A stretch of 6,625 bases of DNA from Fibrobacter sp. UBA1765 (GTDB lineage: Bacteria; Fibrobacterota; Fibrobacteria; Fibrobacterales; Fibrobacteraceae): the NCBI GenBank assembly GCA_002314675.1, contig DCGZ01000106.1, forward strand, positions 1 through 6,625, given 5' to 3'. Numbering within the stretch: position 1 is the stretch's first letter; each line of letters starts with the position of its first letter. The position numbers were made by a program, and so were the translations under genes. Shown piece by piece: positions 6,467 to 6,625 of this stretch. The notes under the pieces were generated by a model. The model saw nothing but the letters and a program-made list of their open reading frames with translations. It was not told where the DNA came from and searched no databases.

Positions 6467-6532
6467 CGTCATCCTCGCGAAAGCGAGGATCTCTACATGC
6501 TAGAGATTCTCGGTCGGGGCCGAGAATGATGC
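6467..6532. repeat. Composite GTCATCCT-type hairpin repeat, variant B
   Basis: Three adjacent hairpins are seen. 6471-6490 pairs ATCCTCGC with GCGAGGAT around a GAAA tetraloop. 6489-6507 pairs ATCTCTA with TAGAGAT around CATGC. 6506-6527 pairs ATTCTCGG with CCGAGAAT around a 6-nt loop. The outer ends also match: CATCCTCG against CGAGAATG with one G-T pair. The whole element could therefore fold as one cruciform. It starts with the same GTCATCCT as the repeat at 1354-1382. This design fits a dispersed, non-coding intergenic repeat. Confidence 0.7.
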
Positions 6533-6543
6533 GGTAAGTTGCA

Positions 6544-6578
6544 TTTCTAGTCTCTGGTTTCTAGTTTCTAATTTCTAC
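6544..6578. repeat. Heptamer array, consensus TTTCTAR
   Basis: Five 7-bp units in strict phase starting at 6544, 6551, 6558, 6565 and 6572. Two are exactly TTTCTAG. The others differ only at unit positions 2, 6 or 7: TCTCTGG, TTTCTAA and TTTCTAC. Confidence 0.6.
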
Positions 6579-6612
6579 AATTTCTTGCATCTTGCGTCTG
6601 GCTCTTGCATCT
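6579..6612. repeat. Heptamer array, consensus TGCATCT
   Basis: After a transition unit AATTTCT, the units TGCATCT, TGCGTCT, a 6-bp GGCTCT and TGCATCT follow. It continues the phase of the preceding array but with a different core, as if two heptamer families were joined. It ends about 13 bp before the window edge. Confidence 0.5.
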
Positions 6613-6625
6613 TACTTACCTCAAA

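Larger units (their letters stand above)
6270..6625. other. Gene-free stretch upstream of the GH5 gene
   Basis: No credible coding region is present on either strand. From 6270 to about 6417 it is AT-rich leader sequence with a small hairpin at 6384-6400 (GTCGGC/GCTGAC, one G-T pair, loop TGTAG). From 6418 to 6612 it is filled by 7-bp repeats on both sides of a cluster of three hairpins, entered separately. The GH5 promoter should lie at about 6290-6360, but I could not pick a convincing -35/-10 pair. Confidence 0.7.

Noticed and set aside
6418..6612. CRISPR array
   Set aside because: Repeats are 7 bp, degenerate and directly adjacent, with no unique spacers and no cas genes in the window.

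Overview
The window reads as chromosomal DNA from a fibre-degrading bacterium, most likely Fibrobacter or a close relative. The gene set supports this: a GH94 disaccharide phosphorylase, a GH5 glycanase with a carbohydrate-binding module and a C-terminal sorting-like tail. So do the many AT-rich intergenic stretches and the dispersed GTCATCCT-type hairpin repeats. This taxon call is an inference from gene content and style; no rRNA or marker gene is present.

All four genes are on the minus strand, so transcription runs from high to low coordinates. In that order: 6270-6625 is a gene-free stretch with heptamer repeats and a cluster of nested hairpins. 4650-6269 encodes a GH5 (subfamily 8-like, beta-mannanase type) enzyme with a CBM4/9-like module but no signal peptide. 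4553-4649 is a short promoter region with a perfect 19-bp palindrome. 3944-4552 encodes a PadR-family repressor. 26 nt later, 1392-3917 encodes a GH94 phosphorylase with the only clear Shine-Dalgarno site of the window and extreme codon bias. A dispersed hairpin repeat and a strong rho-independent terminator (1308-1346) follow. 122-1210 encodes a Fic AMP-transferase with an N-terminal inhibitory motif and a C-terminal winged-helix-like region. Its upstream region holds a 31-bp imperfect palindrome plus extra half-sites.

Functionally, the GH5, PadR and GH94 genes look like one sugar-handling group. A glycanase acts on a beta-linked glycan or oligosaccharide, and a phosphorylase splits disaccharide with phosphate to save ATP. 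A PadR repressor probably controls itself and the phosphorylase. The Fic gene is a separate transcription unit, probably self-regulated. I saw no defence system, CRISPR array, integrase, transposase, tRNA or rRNA. The most unusual points are the triple half-site operator before fic, the PadR palindrome linked to a GH94 gene, the signal-less GH5 with extracellular-type accessory domains, the histone-H1-like tail on the phosphorylase, and the composite heptamer/hairpin region at the right end.
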